The notes below the pieces were generated by a model. It was not told the DNA's origin. It worked only from the letters and a program-made list of their open reading frames with translations, and made no database searches. The position numbers and the translations under genes are program-made. Positions 15,415-25,103 of a DNA stretch of 64,000 nucleotides are shown piece after piece. Numbering within the stretch: position 1 is the stretch's first letter; every line of letters begins with the position of its first letter. The stretch spans positions 1-64,000 of the forward strand of contig NZ_JADJDO010000020.1 of NCBI RefSeq assembly GCF_016702655.1. The letters are read 5' to 3'. This DNA is from Ideonella sp. GTDB taxonomy: Bacteria; Pseudomonadota; Gammaproteobacteria; Burkholderiales; Burkholderiaceae_C.

Positions 15415-16653
15415 TGCAGCACCAGTTGCCCCGAGCACTGGAAGTTGGTGCCGCTGTACGGATACGACATGCCGTACAAAATTGCGTTGTCGCTCGCCGT
15501 TCGGCGCTGGTAGTCCACGTTGCAAGCGAGCTGGCTGTTGCGCGTGGGCGCATACGTCACACCCAGCCCGACGGTCGAGTACAGGTCGCTGCCGTACTGC
15601 GTGTTGCCGGTGGCCTGGTCGGTCTGCGACAGCGAGTCCTTGCTCAGGCGGATGATGCCGTTGAACGTTGTCTTGCCGGTCGCCAGGTAGGTCGGCCGAG
15701 TAGCGGATCGTGCGCGCGAACCTGCTGTTGTTGACCCGGATCGCGCCGCCGCTGAAGCCATAGAAGTTGGCCGTGTAGCTCGGCGCGCCGTTGAGGTCGA
15801 GCCGGGTGCGGATCTTGCCGGTGGGCTGCCAGGTCCAGCCCAGTCCGCCGTTGAAGCCATTGAAGTCGTTGAGCGTGTTGTAGGTGTAGGCGATGTCGCT
15901 CATGCTCAGCCTGAGGTCGACCGTGCTCTGGCCGCTAGCCACCCACCGGGCCGTGAAGTCGATGTTCTTGCCGAGCGAATCGTCGCCCAGGGTGGTGCTC
16001 GGGAACGGCTGCGGGTAGTTCGGATAGTCGGTCCAGTTGTAGCGCAGCCCCAGCCCGACCGTGAGCTGACCGTCGTTGCCGTAGCTGACGCCGAGGCGGC
16101 CGATGTTGGAGTCGTACTCCTGGTAGGCATAGCCCGGGTCGGAGAAGCTGACCCTGCGATAGATGTAGCCGGCCTCGAGGCCGACCCGCGGCGTGATGCC
16201 GTAGCGCCCGCTCAACTCGGCCTCGCCGGTGTTCTGGATGTTGCGCTCGTTGACGTTGGGCGCAGCGCCCGCAATCGCGTAGTACACGAGACTCTGGTTG
16301 GCAGTCACGCGCGCCGTTCCCGACAGGCGCTCCACGGTCGCCCAGTCGAGCCCCATGTTGAGGCTGTAGCTCGTGTTGTTCAGCACCCGGGCGTCGGGTT
16401 CGAAGAAGTAGTTGTAGCCGACGTTGCCGCTGGCGTAGAAGCGCTGGCGGCCGATCGGCTGGTCGACGCCGAACACGAGGCTCGTGATCGACATCGCGCT
16501 CGACAAGGGATCGGTCTCCGACGAGTACAGGTTGGACCGGTACCCGAACGCCTGGTTGGCGCCGATGTAGTACGGGCTCGACTGGGCGCAGGCGCCGGCC
16601 GAGAGCGCGAGGCCGATCAGCGCGGCCAGGGGGCGGGCGGGGTGCAGTGGCAT
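15411..16653 (-). CDS. EpsL-like outer-membrane beta-barrel protein, frameshifted
   Basis: Starts at ATG 16653 with signal peptide MPLHPARPLAALIGLALSAG. The body is alternating aromatic/polar strands (YNYFFEP, LGLRYNWTDYP, DIAYTYNTLNDF) of the kind seen in EPS-operon barrel proteins. At about 15697-15703 one extra base in a GGCCGACC context shifts the frame; the second frame continues naturally (TYLATGKTTFNGIIRL) to stop 15411 and overlaps galE. Continuity on both sides suggests a recent or artefactual indel. It may form the exit pore or a companion of the EPS export machine. Confidence 0.75.
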
Positions 16654-16709
16654 GCCAGGGGTCTCCGGGTCGGGTGGTCTCGGGGGGTCTCGCGTGTTCT
16701 CTCGCGCCG

Positions 16710-18104
16710 TCAATAGGCCTTGCGGTCGAAGAACACGAGCCGGATGGTACGCACAATGATCTGCAGGTCCAGCCCGAGCGACCAGTTGCGCAGGTACTCG
16801 AGGTCGTATTCGACGCGCGCCTTCATCTTGTCGAGCGTGTCGGTCTCGCCGCGGTGGCCGTTGACCTGCGCCCAGCCGGTGATGCCGGGCTTGACCTTGT
16901 GCCTGACCATGTAGGCCTTGATCATGCTTCGATAGGCCTCGTTGTGCGCCACCGCGTGCGGCCTGGGGCCGACGATGCTCATCCTGCCCTGCAGCACGTT
17001 GAAGAACTGCGGCAGCTCGTCGAGCGAGGTGCGGCGGATGAAGGCGCCGAAGCGCGTGATGCGCGGGTCATCGCGCGTCGCCTGCTGCACGACCGGGCCG
17101 TTGTCCTGCGCCGTCATCGAGCGGAACTTCCAGACGATGATCTCCTCGCCGTCGAGGCCGTTGCGGCGCTGCTTGAAGATCACCGGCCCGGGCGAGCTGA
17201 GCTTGACGCCGATCGCGATCGCGAGCAGCAGCGGCGAGATCAGCACCAGGATGATGCTCGCCAGGATCACGTCGCTGATGCGCTTGACGAGCTCGTTGGT
17301 GCCGGTGAACGGCGTCTCGCAGATGCCGACGATGGGCACGCCGTTCATGTCCTGCAGCCGGCCCTGGATGATGCTGATGCCGAACACGTCGGGCACGAAG
17401 AAGACCGAAGCCGTCGTGCCCTGCAACTGTTCGAGCAGCTCGACGATGCGCGGCTGCGATCCGAGCGGCAGCGTGATGAACACCTCGCGCACGCCGTTCG
17501 AGGTCACGTATTCGGCCACGTCGCGCAGGCCGCCCAGGCGGCGCAGCGCTGCCTCTTCGTGCAGCCGGCCGTCGTTGCGGTCGTCGAAGTAGCCCAGGAA
17601 GTCGACGCCAGTCTCGCGGCCGTCGCCGACGGCCTTCGAGACCTTGACACCAAGCGCGCCGCCGCCGACGACGATTGCCGAGCGCCGCGCATGGGGCTGC
17701 GCCAACTGCCAGCGCACGACGCGTGCCCCGACCGCCACCGCCACCATCTGCAACACCGGCGTCGCGAGGGCCCAGACCAGCAAGACGTCGTCCTCGAAGT
17801 ACTTGAGGCTTCGCGTCGCGTAGCCGCACAGGGCGAGGATCGCAAGCAGCATGACCCACGATGTGAGGAGGTCGACCGCAGCCGCGGTCAGGTTGTCGCG
17901 AAAACGGTTGCGCCCCGGGAAGGTGAGCGCAAACACGAGCAGGCACAGCGTCAGCGCCGGGCGGTCGATCTCTTCGCCGCACGCCAGCGTGGTGAGCACG
18001 AACACGAGCACGATGATTGTCGGCTCGAGGAAAGCGGCCACGAGCGAGGTGACCGATTGCGGCGCGCTGTAGAACGTTTGCGTGTAGGTGCGGTTTTCGA
18101 ACAT
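16710..18104 (-). CDS. Undecaprenyl-phosphate sugar-1-phosphate transferase (EPS initiation)
   Basis: 464 residues: N-terminal helices, a central CoA-binding-like domain (VVGGGALGVKVSK), and a C-terminal bacterial sugar transferase domain from about residue 270. Its motifs include KFRSM, RRTSLDELPQF, GPRPHAV and KPGITGWAQVNG. The WcaJ/EpsB family loads the first sugar phosphate onto the lipid carrier. It heads the minus-strand run barrel-galE-manC-receptor, with 56 bp to the next start. It fixes the cluster as Wzx/Wzy-type EPS synthesis; the exact sugar is unknown. Confidence 0.92.
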   Translation of the reverse strand: MFENRTYTQTFYSAPQSVTSLVAAFLEPTIIVLVFVLTTLACGEEIDRPALTLCLLVFALTFPGRNRFRDNLTAAAVDLLTSWVMLLAILALCGYATRSLKYFEDDVLLVWALATPVLQMVAVAVGARVVRWQLAQPHARRSAIVVGGGALGVKVSKAVGDGRETGVDFLGYFDDRNDGRLHEEAALRRLGGLRDVAEYVTSNGVREVFITLPLGSQPRIVELLEQLQGTTASVFFVPDVFGISIIQGRLQDMNGVPIVGICETPFTGTNELVKRISDVILASIILVLISPLLLAIAIGVKLSSPGPVIFKQRRNGLDGEEIIVWKFRSMTAQDNGPVVQQATRDDPRITRFGAFIRRTSLDELPQFFNVLQGRMSIVGPRPHAVAHNEAYRSMIKAYMVRHKVKPGITGWAQVNGHRGETDTLDKMKARVEYDLEYLRNWSLGLDLQIIVRTIRLVFFDRKAY

Positions 18105-18240
18105 GTAGGGGGACGAACGGGGCGGTCCACGTCGGCGCCTGCTGCAGGCATGCGCGCGGCCGTTGGCAACCGCGCGATTCTCCCCTATAGCGTGCCCGCA
18201 ACCGGCCCTCGCCCGCGGGGGAAGGGCCGCAGCCGGTGCC

Positions 18241-18246
18241 TACAAT
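18241..18246 (+). promoter_or_regulatory. Candidate -10 box for ubiJ-ubiB
   Basis: TACAAT lies 7 bases before the ubiJ ATG, in the same GCCTAnAAT setting as the box before the FmdB gene. No good -35 is seen. Transcription from it would give a nearly leaderless message. Confidence 0.4.
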
Positions 18247-18252
18247 CCGTGC

Positions 18253-18804
18253 ATGTTTCACACCCTCGCCTCGGTATTGCAGGCCGCGCTGGTCGAACGC
18301 CTGACGCTGCTGCTCAACCACGTGCTCGGCGCCGAGGCGGTGGCGACCGACCGCCTGCGCGGCCACGCGGGCCGGGTGTTTCGCCTGCAGTTCGACGGTT
18401 GGCCGGCGCTGCTGCCGCCCTTGCCGCAGGTGAGCTACCGCGTCACGCCGGCCGGGCTGCTCGAGGCCTGCGCCGGCGCACCGGCACCGGTCGAGCCCGA
18501 CCTGCGCCTGGCCATCGATGCCTCCAATCCGGCGCTGGCGCTGGCGCAGTGGAGCGCCGCGGGCGAGTGGCCGCGCGTCGACGTGCAGGGCGACGCGCAG
18601 TTCGCTGCCGACCTGTCGTGGCTGATGCAGAACCTGCGCTGGGACGTGCAGGACGACCTGGCGCGCCTCGTCGGCCAGGCGCCGGCGCATGAGCTGGCGC
18701 GCATCGCGCGCCTGATCGCCGGCGGGCTGCGCGGCGCGCTCGGAGGCCTGTCGGCGGCCGCTTCGCGCAACGGCGGCGGCGCGCCGGCGCGCGCAAGCCG
18801 ATGA
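18253..18804 (+). CDS. ubiJ: Ubiquinone biosynthesis accessory factor UbiJ
   Basis: 183 residues with an N-terminal SCP2-type lipid-binding domain (LNHVLGA, FRLQFDGWPALLPPL) and a helical tail. UbiJ organises the soluble Ubi hydroxylase/methylase complex. The start ATG 18253 (MFHTLASVLQ) gives the usual N-terminus. The stop overlaps the ubiB start (ATGA at 18801), the common ubiJ-ubiB arrangement. Confidence 0.88.
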   Translation: MFHTLASVLQAALVERLTLLLNHVLGAEAVATDRLRGHAGRVFRLQFDGWPALLPPLPQVSYRVTPAGLLEACAGAPAPVEPDLRLAIDASNPALALAQWSAAGEWPRVDVQGDAQFAADLSWLMQNLRWDVQDDLARLVGQAPAHELARIARLIAGGLRGALGGLSAAASRNGGGAPARASR

Positions 18805-20348
18805 GGCACTTCTCGCGCCTCGTCTTCATCGTCTTCACGGTCCTGCGCTTCGGGCTGGACGAGCTCGCGCTGTCGGGTTTCCGCCAGCGCTGGGTGCGCG
18901 CGCTGGTGCGCGTGATGACGTTCGGGCGGCGTCTCGATGCGCCGCGCGGCCAGCGCCTGCGCATGGCGCTCGAGCGCCTGGGGCCGATCTTCGTCAAGTT
19001 CGGCCAGGTGCTGTCGACGCGGCGCGACCTGCTGCCGGCCGACATCGCCGACGAACTTGCCCGCTTGCAGGATCGCGTGCCGCCGTTTCCTGCCGCGCAG
19101 GCGCGCAAGCTCGTTGAACAGGCCTTCGGCAAGCCGATCGAGGCGCTGTTTTCGCAGTTCGAGGCCGAGCCGGTGGCCAGCGCCTCGATTGCGCAAGTGC
19201 ACTTTGCAAACCTTGCCAGTGGTCGCGAGGTCGCGGTCAAGGTGCTGCGCCCGGGCATGCTCGACGCGATCGAGGACGACCTGGCGCTGCTGCGCACGCT
19301 TGCGCGCTGGGTCGAGCGCCTGAGCGCCGACGGCAAGCGCCTGAGGCCGCGCGAGGTGGTGGCCGAGTTCGACAACTACCTCCACGACGAGCTCGACTTG
19401 GTGCGCGAGGCCGCCAACGCGGCCCAACTGCGGCGCAACATGCAGGACCTCGGGTTGATCATGGTGCCCGAGATGGTGTGGGAGCTGTGCACCAGCAGCG
19501 TGATCGTGATGGAGCGCATGCACGGCGTGCCGATCAGCCAGACGCAGCGCCTGCGCGACGCGGGTGTGGACATCCCCAAGCTCGCGCGCGACGGCGTGAC
19601 GATCTTCTTCACCCAGGTCTTTCGCGACGGCTTCTTCCACGCCGACATGCACCCGGGCAACATCCAGGTCAGCCTCGCGCAAGCGACCTTCGGGCGCTAC
19701 ATCGCGCTCGACTTCGGCATCGTCGGCACGCTGACCGAGGTCGACAAGGAGTACCTGGCGCAGAACTTCATCGCCTTCTTCCGCCGCGACTACAAGCGCG
19801 TCGCCGAACTGCATGTCGAGTCGGGCTGGGTGCCGCCGGCAACGCGCGTCGAGGATCTCGAGGGCGCGATCCGCGCCGTGTGCGAGCCGCACTTCGACCG
19901 GCCGCTGAAGGACATCTCGCTCGGCAACGTGCTGCTGCGCCTGTTCCAGACCTCGCGCCGCTTCAACGTCCAGATCCAGCCGCAGCTCGTGCTGCTGCAG
20001 AAGACGCTGCTCAACGTCGAAGGGCTCGGGCGCCAGCTCGACCCCGAGCTCGACCTCTGGAACACCGCCAAGCCCTTTCTCGAGCGCTGGATGAACGACC
20101 AGGTCGGCTGGACGGGTTTCGTCGAGCGGCTCAAGAACGAGGCACCGCGCTACGTGCAACTCATCCCCGAATTGCCGCGCCTGCTGCACCAGACGCTGCA
20201 AGGGCCGCCGCGCATCGAGCCGCGCCTGCTCGAGGAACTGCTCGCCGAGCAGCGGCGCACCAACCGGCTGCTGCGGGCCATGGCCTACGGCGCGATCGGC
20301 CTCGTCGTCGGCGCGCTGGCGATGCAGGCCTGGCTGCTCCCGCGCTGA
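18801..20348 (+). CDS. ubiB: Ubiquinone biosynthesis regulatory kinase-like protein UbiB
   Basis: 515 residues of the ABC1/ADCK atypical kinase family. It has the KxGQ motif (FVKFGQVLSTR), an Ala-rich loop in SASIAQVH, the lysine in VAVKVLRPG and the DFG motif in LDFGIVG. Two C-terminal membrane helices follow (AYGAIGLVVGALAMQAWLL). It supports the hydroxylation steps of coenzyme Q synthesis at the inner membrane. Coupled to ubiJ. Confidence 0.96.
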   Translation: MRHFSRLVFIVFTVLRFGLDELALSGFRQRWVRALVRVMTFGRRLDAPRGQRLRMALERLGPIFVKFGQVLSTRRDLLPADIADELARLQDRVPPFPAAQARKLVEQAFGKPIEALFSQFEAEPVASASIAQVHFANLASGREVAVKVLRPGMLDAIEDDLALLRTLARWVERLSADGKRLRPREVVAEFDNYLHDELDLVREAANAAQLRRNMQDLGLIMVPEMVWELCTSSVIVMERMHGVPISQTQRLRDAGVDIPKLARDGVTIFFTQVFRDGFFHADMHPGNIQVSLAQATFGRYIALDFGIVGTLTEVDKEYLAQNFIAFFRRDYKRVAELHVESGWVPPATRVEDLEGAIRAVCEPHFDRPLKDISLGNVLLRLFQTSRRFNVQIQPQLVLLQKTLLNVEGLGRQLDPELDLWNTAKPFLERWMNDQVGWTGFVERLKNEAPRYVQLIPELPRLLHQTLQGPPRIEPRLLEELLAEQRRTNRLLRAMAYGAIGLVVGALAMQAWLLPR

Positions 20349-20373
20349 GCGCGGCAGGACAGCCGGCGGCGCG

Positions 20374-21510
20374 CTATTTCGACGCCTTGAAGTTGGTGAA
20401 GACGCGCGTCTGAACGCGCCGTATGTCCTGTGGCAGGCTGTCGGGCGCGGTCATCTTGGCCAGTTCCTGCGCGCCGAGGAAGATCGACTTGTTGGCCGCC
20501 ACGTCCTTGCTCACGAACTTGAGCGAGGCCTTGTTCGGGTTGGCGTAGAAGACCTTGTTCGTCAGCGACGCGTGCACCTCGGGGCGCAGGATGTAGTTGA
20601 TGAACAGGTGGGCGTTGTTCGGGTGCGGCGCGTCGGCCGGGATGGCCATCGAGTCGAAGAACAGTGTCGAGCCGGTCGAGGGGACGAGGGCTTCGATGAC
20701 ATGGCCGTTCTTGGCCTGCAGCGCGCGCGCGCGGGCGATGTTGATGTCGCCCGAATAGCCCATCACCGCGCACAGCGCGCCGCTGGCGAGTTCCTCGATG
20801 TAGCCCGACGACGAGAAGCGCGTCACGTAGGGGCGCACCTTCTTCAGCATCTCGGCCGCCGCCTTGTAGTCGGCCGCATTGCGGCTGAACCCCGGCTTGC
20901 CGGCATAGAGCATCGCCACCGGCAGCACCTCGGACGCCGAGTCGAGGAAGCTCACGCCGCAGCTCTTGAGCCTCGCGGCGTACTTCGGGTCGAACAGCAG
21001 CGACCAGGGGTTGTCCGGCATCGGCAGGTCGCCGAGTGCACCCTTCACTTTCGCGACGTTGATGCCGACCGTCACGTAGCCCCACAACCAGTCGACGAGG
21101 TACTGGTTGCCGGGGTCGACCTTGGCCATCTGCTCGAGGATCGCCGGGTCGAGGTTGCCCCAGTTCGTCAGCTGCGCGCGGTCGAGCTTGCGCAGCAGCC
21201 CGCCTTCGATCTGCAACTTGGCGAAGTGGGCGCCGGGAACGACGATGTCGTAGCCTGTCTTGCCCGCCACCAGCTTGGCGTGCAGGATCTCGTTGTTGTC
21301 GTAGTTGTCGTAGTTGACCTTGATGCCGGTCTCGCGCTCGAAGTTCTTGATCGTGTCTTCGGCGATGTAGTCGGACCAGTTGTAGATGCTCAGCACCTTG
21401 GGTTCGGGGCCGGCCGGCGGCGCCGCGAAGGCCGGGCCGGCACCGATCAGGCCGAGCAGCAGGCCGGCGCAGGCCGAGTGCAGGAATCGTCTCGAGAAGT
21501 CGGGAATCAA
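20374..21510 (-). CDS. Polyamine (putrescine/spermidine) ABC-type periplasmic binding protein
   Basis: 378 residues of the PotF/PotD family: signal peptide (FLHSACAGLLLGLIGAGPAFA), then VLSIYNWSDYIAEDTIKNFE, the family opening. The start is TTG 21510: the SD GGAGGAGAG (complement of 21515-21523) is ideally placed and no ATG fits. No permease or ATPase gene is adjacent, so it must share a transporter encoded elsewhere. Convergent with ubiB. Confidence 0.88.
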   Translation of the reverse strand: MIPDFSRRFLHSACAGLLLGLIGAGPAFAAPPAGPEPKVLSIYNWSDYIAEDTIKNFERETGIKVNYDNYDNNEILHAKLVAGKTGYDIVVPGAHFAKLQIEGGLLRKLDRAQLTNWGNLDPAILEQMAKVDPGNQYLVDWLWGYVTVGINVAKVKGALGDLPMPDNPWSLLFDPKYAARLKSCGVSFLDSASEVLPVAMLYAGKPGFSRNAADYKAAAEMLKKVRPYVTRFSSSGYIEELASGALCAVMGYSGDINIARARALQAKNGHVIEALVPSTGSTLFFDSMAIPADAPHPNNAHLFINYILRPEVHASLTNKVFYANPNKASLKFVSKDVAANKSIFLGAQELAKMTAPDSLPQDIRRVQTRVFTNFKASK

Positions 21511-21632
21511 GGCGCTCTCCTCCAAGGGCGTACACGATAGTCCGGCCCGGCCAGGTGGCCGCGGCGCAACCGATGCCCGATTATTCCAGCGGGCGCGGTA
21601 CGCAGGCCGCACCCGGGGTCGGCCCCGGCGCC

Positions 21633-21638
21633 TATAAT
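21633..21638 (+). promoter_or_regulatory. Candidate -10 box for the FmdB-DUF502-aspS run
   Basis: A perfect TATAAT 34 bases before the FmdB ATG at 21673. The -35 region is GC-rich and shows no consensus. Confidence 0.45.
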
Positions 21639-21672
21639 TCGAAGTTTTCCCATTCAAATCAAGAGCTTGGCG

Positions 21673-22038
21673 ATGCCTATCTATGCTTACCGTTGCGCCG
21701 CGTGCGGGCACGCCAAGGATGTGCTGCAAAAGCTCTCCGATCCGTTGTTGACGACCTGCCCCGCCTGTGGCGCCGAGGCCTTCAGCAAGCAGGTCACTGC
21801 CGCCGGCTTCCAGCTCAAGGGTTCGGGCTGGTACGTGACCGATTTCAAGGGCGGCGGTGCGGCCGCAGCCGCGCCCGCAGCGCCCGAAGACGGCAAGGAC
21901 GCCAAGCCGGCGGACAAGGGCGCCAAGCCCGCCGCCGCACCGGCGCCGGCTGCCGACGGCACGGCGAAGCCTGCAGCCGCCGCTGCTGCACCCGCACCCG
22001 CTTCCGCGCCAGCCGGCCCGACGCCGACCACGCCTTGA
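21673..22038 (+). CDS. FmdB-family zinc-ribbon protein
   Basis: 121 residues. The first ~55 form the FmdB/CxxC_CxxC_SSSS zinc ribbon (CAACGH and CPACGAE, with GSGWYVTDFK after). The rest is a low-complexity Ala/Pro/Lys tail. It is a small putative regulatory or metal-binding protein, often found before DUF502 and aspS as here. ATG 21673 is used; a TTG 6 bases earlier is possible. Confidence 0.88.
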   Translation: MPIYAYRCAACGHAKDVLQKLSDPLLTTCPACGAEAFSKQVTAAGFQLKGSGWYVTDFKGGGAAAAAPAAPEDGKDAKPADKGAKPAAAPAPAADGTAKPAAAAAAPAPASAPAGPTPTTP

Positions 22039-22066
22039 ACGGCGATGCGCGCGGCAAGGCTCTGAC

Positions 22067-22717
22067 GTGAAGAAGTACCTCATCACCGGCCTGCTGGTAT
22101 GGCTGCCGCTCACGGTCACCATCTGGGTGCTGCAGGCGGTGCTGGGCACGCTCGACGATGTGTTCGGCGCGGTGCTGAGCGCTACCCAGGCGGTTCTGCC
22201 GGCGGCGGCCCGCGAGCCGATCGAGCTGCTGCGCCAGATCCCGGGGCTGGGCGTGATCGTGCTGCTCGGCGCGTTGCTGCTCACCGGCGCCTTCGCGGCC
22301 AACATGTTCGGCCAGTGGTGGCTGCGCCAGGGCAACCGCCTGCTGAACAAGATCCCGATCGTCAAGTCGATCTACAACTCGGTCAAGCAGGTCTCCGACA
22401 CATTGTTCTCGAGCAGCGGCCAGGCGTTTCGCGAGGCGGTGCTGGTCCAGTACCCGCGCCAGGGGGCGTGGACGATTGCCTTCGTGACCGGGCGCCCGAG
22501 CGGCGAGGTGGCGCAGCACATCGGCACCGAGCACCTGAGCATCTACGTGCCGACGACGCCCAACCCCACCTCGGGCTTCTTCCTGATGGTGCCGCGCTCA
22601 GAGGTCGTGCATCTGCGCATGAGCGTCGATGCGGCGCTGAAGTACGTGATCTCGATGGGCGTGGTCGGCCCCGAGGGCCCCTTGCCTTCCGCCGCGGCAC
22701 GAAATCCGGGCGCCTGA
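22067..22717 (+). CDS. DUF502 membrane protein
   Basis: 216 residues from GTG 22067 (MKKYLITGLLVWLPLTVTIW). Two membrane helices (about residues 5-30 and 60-85) precede a soluble domain with NKIPIVKSIYNSVKQVSDT and FVTGRPSGE, typical of DUF502. Function unknown. It sits in the conserved FmdB-DUF502-aspS order of betaproteobacteria. Confidence 0.9.
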   Translation: MKKYLITGLLVWLPLTVTIWVLQAVLGTLDDVFGAVLSATQAVLPAAAREPIELLRQIPGLGVIVLLGALLLTGAFAANMFGQWWLRQGNRLLNKIPIVKSIYNSVKQVSDTLFSSSGQAFREAVLVQYPRQGAWTIAFVTGRPSGEVAQHIGTEHLSIYVPTTPNPTSGFFLMVPRSEVVHLRMSVDAALKYVISMGVVGPEGPLPSAAARNPGA

Positions 22718-22805
22718 GCCCGGGCGCACCCCTATCGTCTCGACGCCGGCGCGGCATGCGCGCGGCAAGTCCCGAACACCGAACCCGAAGCAAAGCGACA
22801 AGAGC

Positions 22806-24596
22806 ATGAGAACGACTTACTGCGGCCTGGTCAGCGAAGCGCTGCTCGGCCAGAGCATCACGCTGATGGGCTGGGCGCACCGCCGCCGCGACCACGGCGG
22901 CGTGATCTTCATCGACCTGCGCGACCGCGAAGGCCTGGTGCAGGTGGTCTGCGACCCCGATCGCGAGGCGATGTTCAAGGCGGCCGAAGACGTGCGCAAC
23001 GAGTTCTGCCTCAAGGTCACCGGCCTCGTGCGCGCCCGCCCGCAAGGCACCGAGAACGCCAACCTCACGAGCGGCAAGGTCGAGGTGCTGTGCCATGAGA
23101 TCGAGGTCCTGAACCCGAGCGTGACGCCACCGTTCCAGATGGACGACGACGGCCTCTCGGAGACGACGCGCCTGACGCATCGGGTGCTCGACCTGCGCCG
23201 GCCGCAGATGCAGCGCAACCTGATGCTGCGCTACCGTGTCGCGATGGAGGTGCGCAAGTTCCTCGACGCCAACGGCTTCATCGACATCGAGACGCCGATG
23301 CTCACCAAGAGCACGCCCGAGGGCGCGCGCGACTACCTCGTGCCGAGCCGCGTGCACGACGGCGAGTTCTTCGCGCTGCCGCAATCGCCGCAGTTGTTCA
23401 AGCAACTGCTGATGGTGGCCGGCTTCGACCGCTACTACCAGATCGTCAAGTGCTTCCGCGACGAAGACCTGCGCGCCGACCGCCAGCCCGAGTTCACGCA
23501 GATCGACATCGAGACCTCGTTCCTCACCGAGGAGGAAATCCGCACGATGTTCGAAGGCATGATCCGCAGCACCTTCGCGCACGCGATCGGCGTCGAGCTG
23601 CCGCCGTTCCCGGTGGTGCTGTACGCGGATGCGATGCGCCTGTACGGCTCGGACAAGCCCGACCTGCGCGTGAAGCTGGAGCTGACCGAACTCACCGACG
23701 CGGTCGCCGATGTCGACTTCAAGGTCTTTTCGACGCCGGCCACGACGCCGGGCGGGCGCGTCGTCGCGCTGCGCGTGCCGGGTGGGGCCGAGATCAGCCG
23801 CGGCGAGATCGACGCCTACACCGAATTCGTCAAGATCTACGGCGCCAAGGGGCTGGCGTGGATCAAGGTCAACGACCTCGCCAAGGGGCGCGAGGGCCTG
23901 CAGTCGCCGCTCGTCAAGAACCTGCACGACAAGGCGCTGGCCGAGATCCTGAAGCGCAGCGCGGCGCGCAATGGCGACCTGCTGTTCTTCGGCGCCGACA
24001 AGGCGCGCATCGTCAACGATGCGATCGGCGCGCTGCGCGTCAAGATCGGCCACAGCGACTTCGGCAAGGCGCACGGCCTGCTGCAGGGCGACTGGGAGCC
24101 GCTGTGGGTGACCGACTTCCCGATGTTCGACTACGACGATGCGGCCGGGCGCTGGAACGCCGTGCACCACCCGTTCACGAGCCCGAAGGACGGCCACGAG
24201 GACTGGCTCGAGACCGACCCCGGGCGCTGCGTCGCCAAGGCCTACGACGTGGTGTTGAACGGTGTCGAGCTCGGCGGCGGCTCGGTGCGGATTCACCGCG
24301 AAGAGGTGCAGAGCAAGGTTTTCCGCGCGCTCAACATCGGGCCCGAGGAGGCGCAGGCCAAGTTCGGCTTCCTGCTCGACGCGCTGCAATACGGCGCGCC
24401 GCCGCACGGCGGGATCGCGATCGGCCTGGATCGCTTCGTGATGCTGATGACGGGCGCCGAGAGCCTGCGCGACGTGATCGCGTTCCCGAAGACGCAGCGC
24501 GCGCAGTGCCTGCTGACGCACGCGCCGAGCCACGTCGACGACAAGCAGTTGCGCGAGCTGCACATCCGGCTGAGGAACCCGCAGCCCGTCGCCTGA
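22806..24596 (+). CDS. aspS: Aspartyl-tRNA synthetase
   Basis: 596 residues. It has an OB-fold anticodon domain at the N-terminus (LMGWAHRRRDHGGVIFIDLR), class II motif 2 (CFRDEDLRADRQPEFTQID), the bacterial GAD insertion, and motif 3 at the end (GIAIGLDRFVMLM). It charges tRNA-Asp, and in many betaproteobacteria also tRNA-Asn. 88 bp follow the DUF502 stop. Confidence 0.97.
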   Translation: MRTTYCGLVSEALLGQSITLMGWAHRRRDHGGVIFIDLRDREGLVQVVCDPDREAMFKAAEDVRNEFCLKVTGLVRARPQGTENANLTSGKVEVLCHEIEVLNPSVTPPFQMDDDGLSETTRLTHRVLDLRRPQMQRNLMLRYRVAMEVRKFLDANGFIDIETPMLTKSTPEGARDYLVPSRVHDGEFFALPQSPQLFKQLLMVAGFDRYYQIVKCFRDEDLRADRQPEFTQIDIETSFLTEEEIRTMFEGMIRSTFAHAIGVELPPFPVVLYADAMRLYGSDKPDLRVKLELTELTDAVADVDFKVFSTPATTPGGRVVALRVPGGAEISRGEIDAYTEFVKIYGAKGLAWIKVNDLAKGREGLQSPLVKNLHDKALAEILKRSAARNGDLLFFGADKARIVNDAIGALRVKIGHSDFGKAHGLLQGDWEPLWVTDFPMFDYDDAAGRWNAVHHPFTSPKDGHEDWLETDPGRCVAKAYDVVLNGVELGGGSVRIHREEVQSKVFRALNIGPEEAQAKFGFLLDALQYGAPPHGGIAIGLDRFVMLMTGAESLRDVIAFPKTQRAQCLLTHAPSHVDDKQLRELHIRLRNPQPVA

Positions 24597-24620
24597 GCTT
24601 GGGTTAGCGCCTGCGCTGCG

Positions 24621-25103
24621 ATGCTTGCCCAGCCCGCACGCCGCCGCCACAAGATCCCGCAGTCGGTGCTGGTGGTGGTGTACACGCCGGCGCTCGACGT
24701 GCTGCTGATCGAGCGCGCCGACCATCCGGGTTACTGGCAGAGCGTGACCGGCTCCAAGGACCGCCTGCGCGAGAGCTATGCGGCGACCGCGAAGCGCGAG
24801 GTGGCCGAGGAAACCGGGATCGAGATCGGCAGCGCCGCCGTGCCGGACGCTTCGCTGCGCGACTGGCGGCTGGTGAACCGGTACGACATCTACCCGCAGT
24901 GGCAACACCGCTATGCGCCCGGCGTGACGCGCAACACCGAGCGCGTGTTCGGCCTCGTCGTGCCCGAGGGCACCCCGGTTCGACTGGCGCCGCGCGAGCA
25001 CCTGCGCTGGCGGTGGCTGCGCTGGCGCGATGCGGCCGACGCCTGCTTCTCGCCGTCCAATGCCGAGGCGATCCTGCAGTTGCCGAGGTTCGTGCAGCCA
25101 TGA
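24621..25103 (+). CDS. nudB: Dihydroneopterin triphosphate diphosphatase (Nudix)
   Basis: 160 residues. The Nudix box is the GSKD...REVAEETGIEIG region at about residues 50-75. The TPALDVLLIERADHPGYWQSVTG opening is as in NudB, which removes pyrophosphate in folate synthesis. It follows aspS and overlaps the next start (ATGA 25100-25103). Confidence 0.88.
   Translation: MLAQPARRRHKIPQSVLVVVYTPALDVLLIERADHPGYWQSVTGSKDRLRESYAATAKREVAEETGIEIGSAAVPDASLRDWRLVNRYDIYPQWQHRYAPGVTRNTERVFGLVVPEGTPVRLAPREHLRWRWLRWRDAADACFSPSNAEAILQLPRFVQP

Noticed and set aside
14383..16713. A single 776-residue protein joining the barrel and GalE
   Set aside because: Produced by a one-base frameshift; the barrel gene continues in another frame to its own stop and galE has its own ATG with a coupled overlap.
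22383..25001. An 872-codon open frame antisense to aspS and nudB
   Set aside because: Shadow of well-identified plus-strand genes; low-complexity Val/Leu/Gln/His content.
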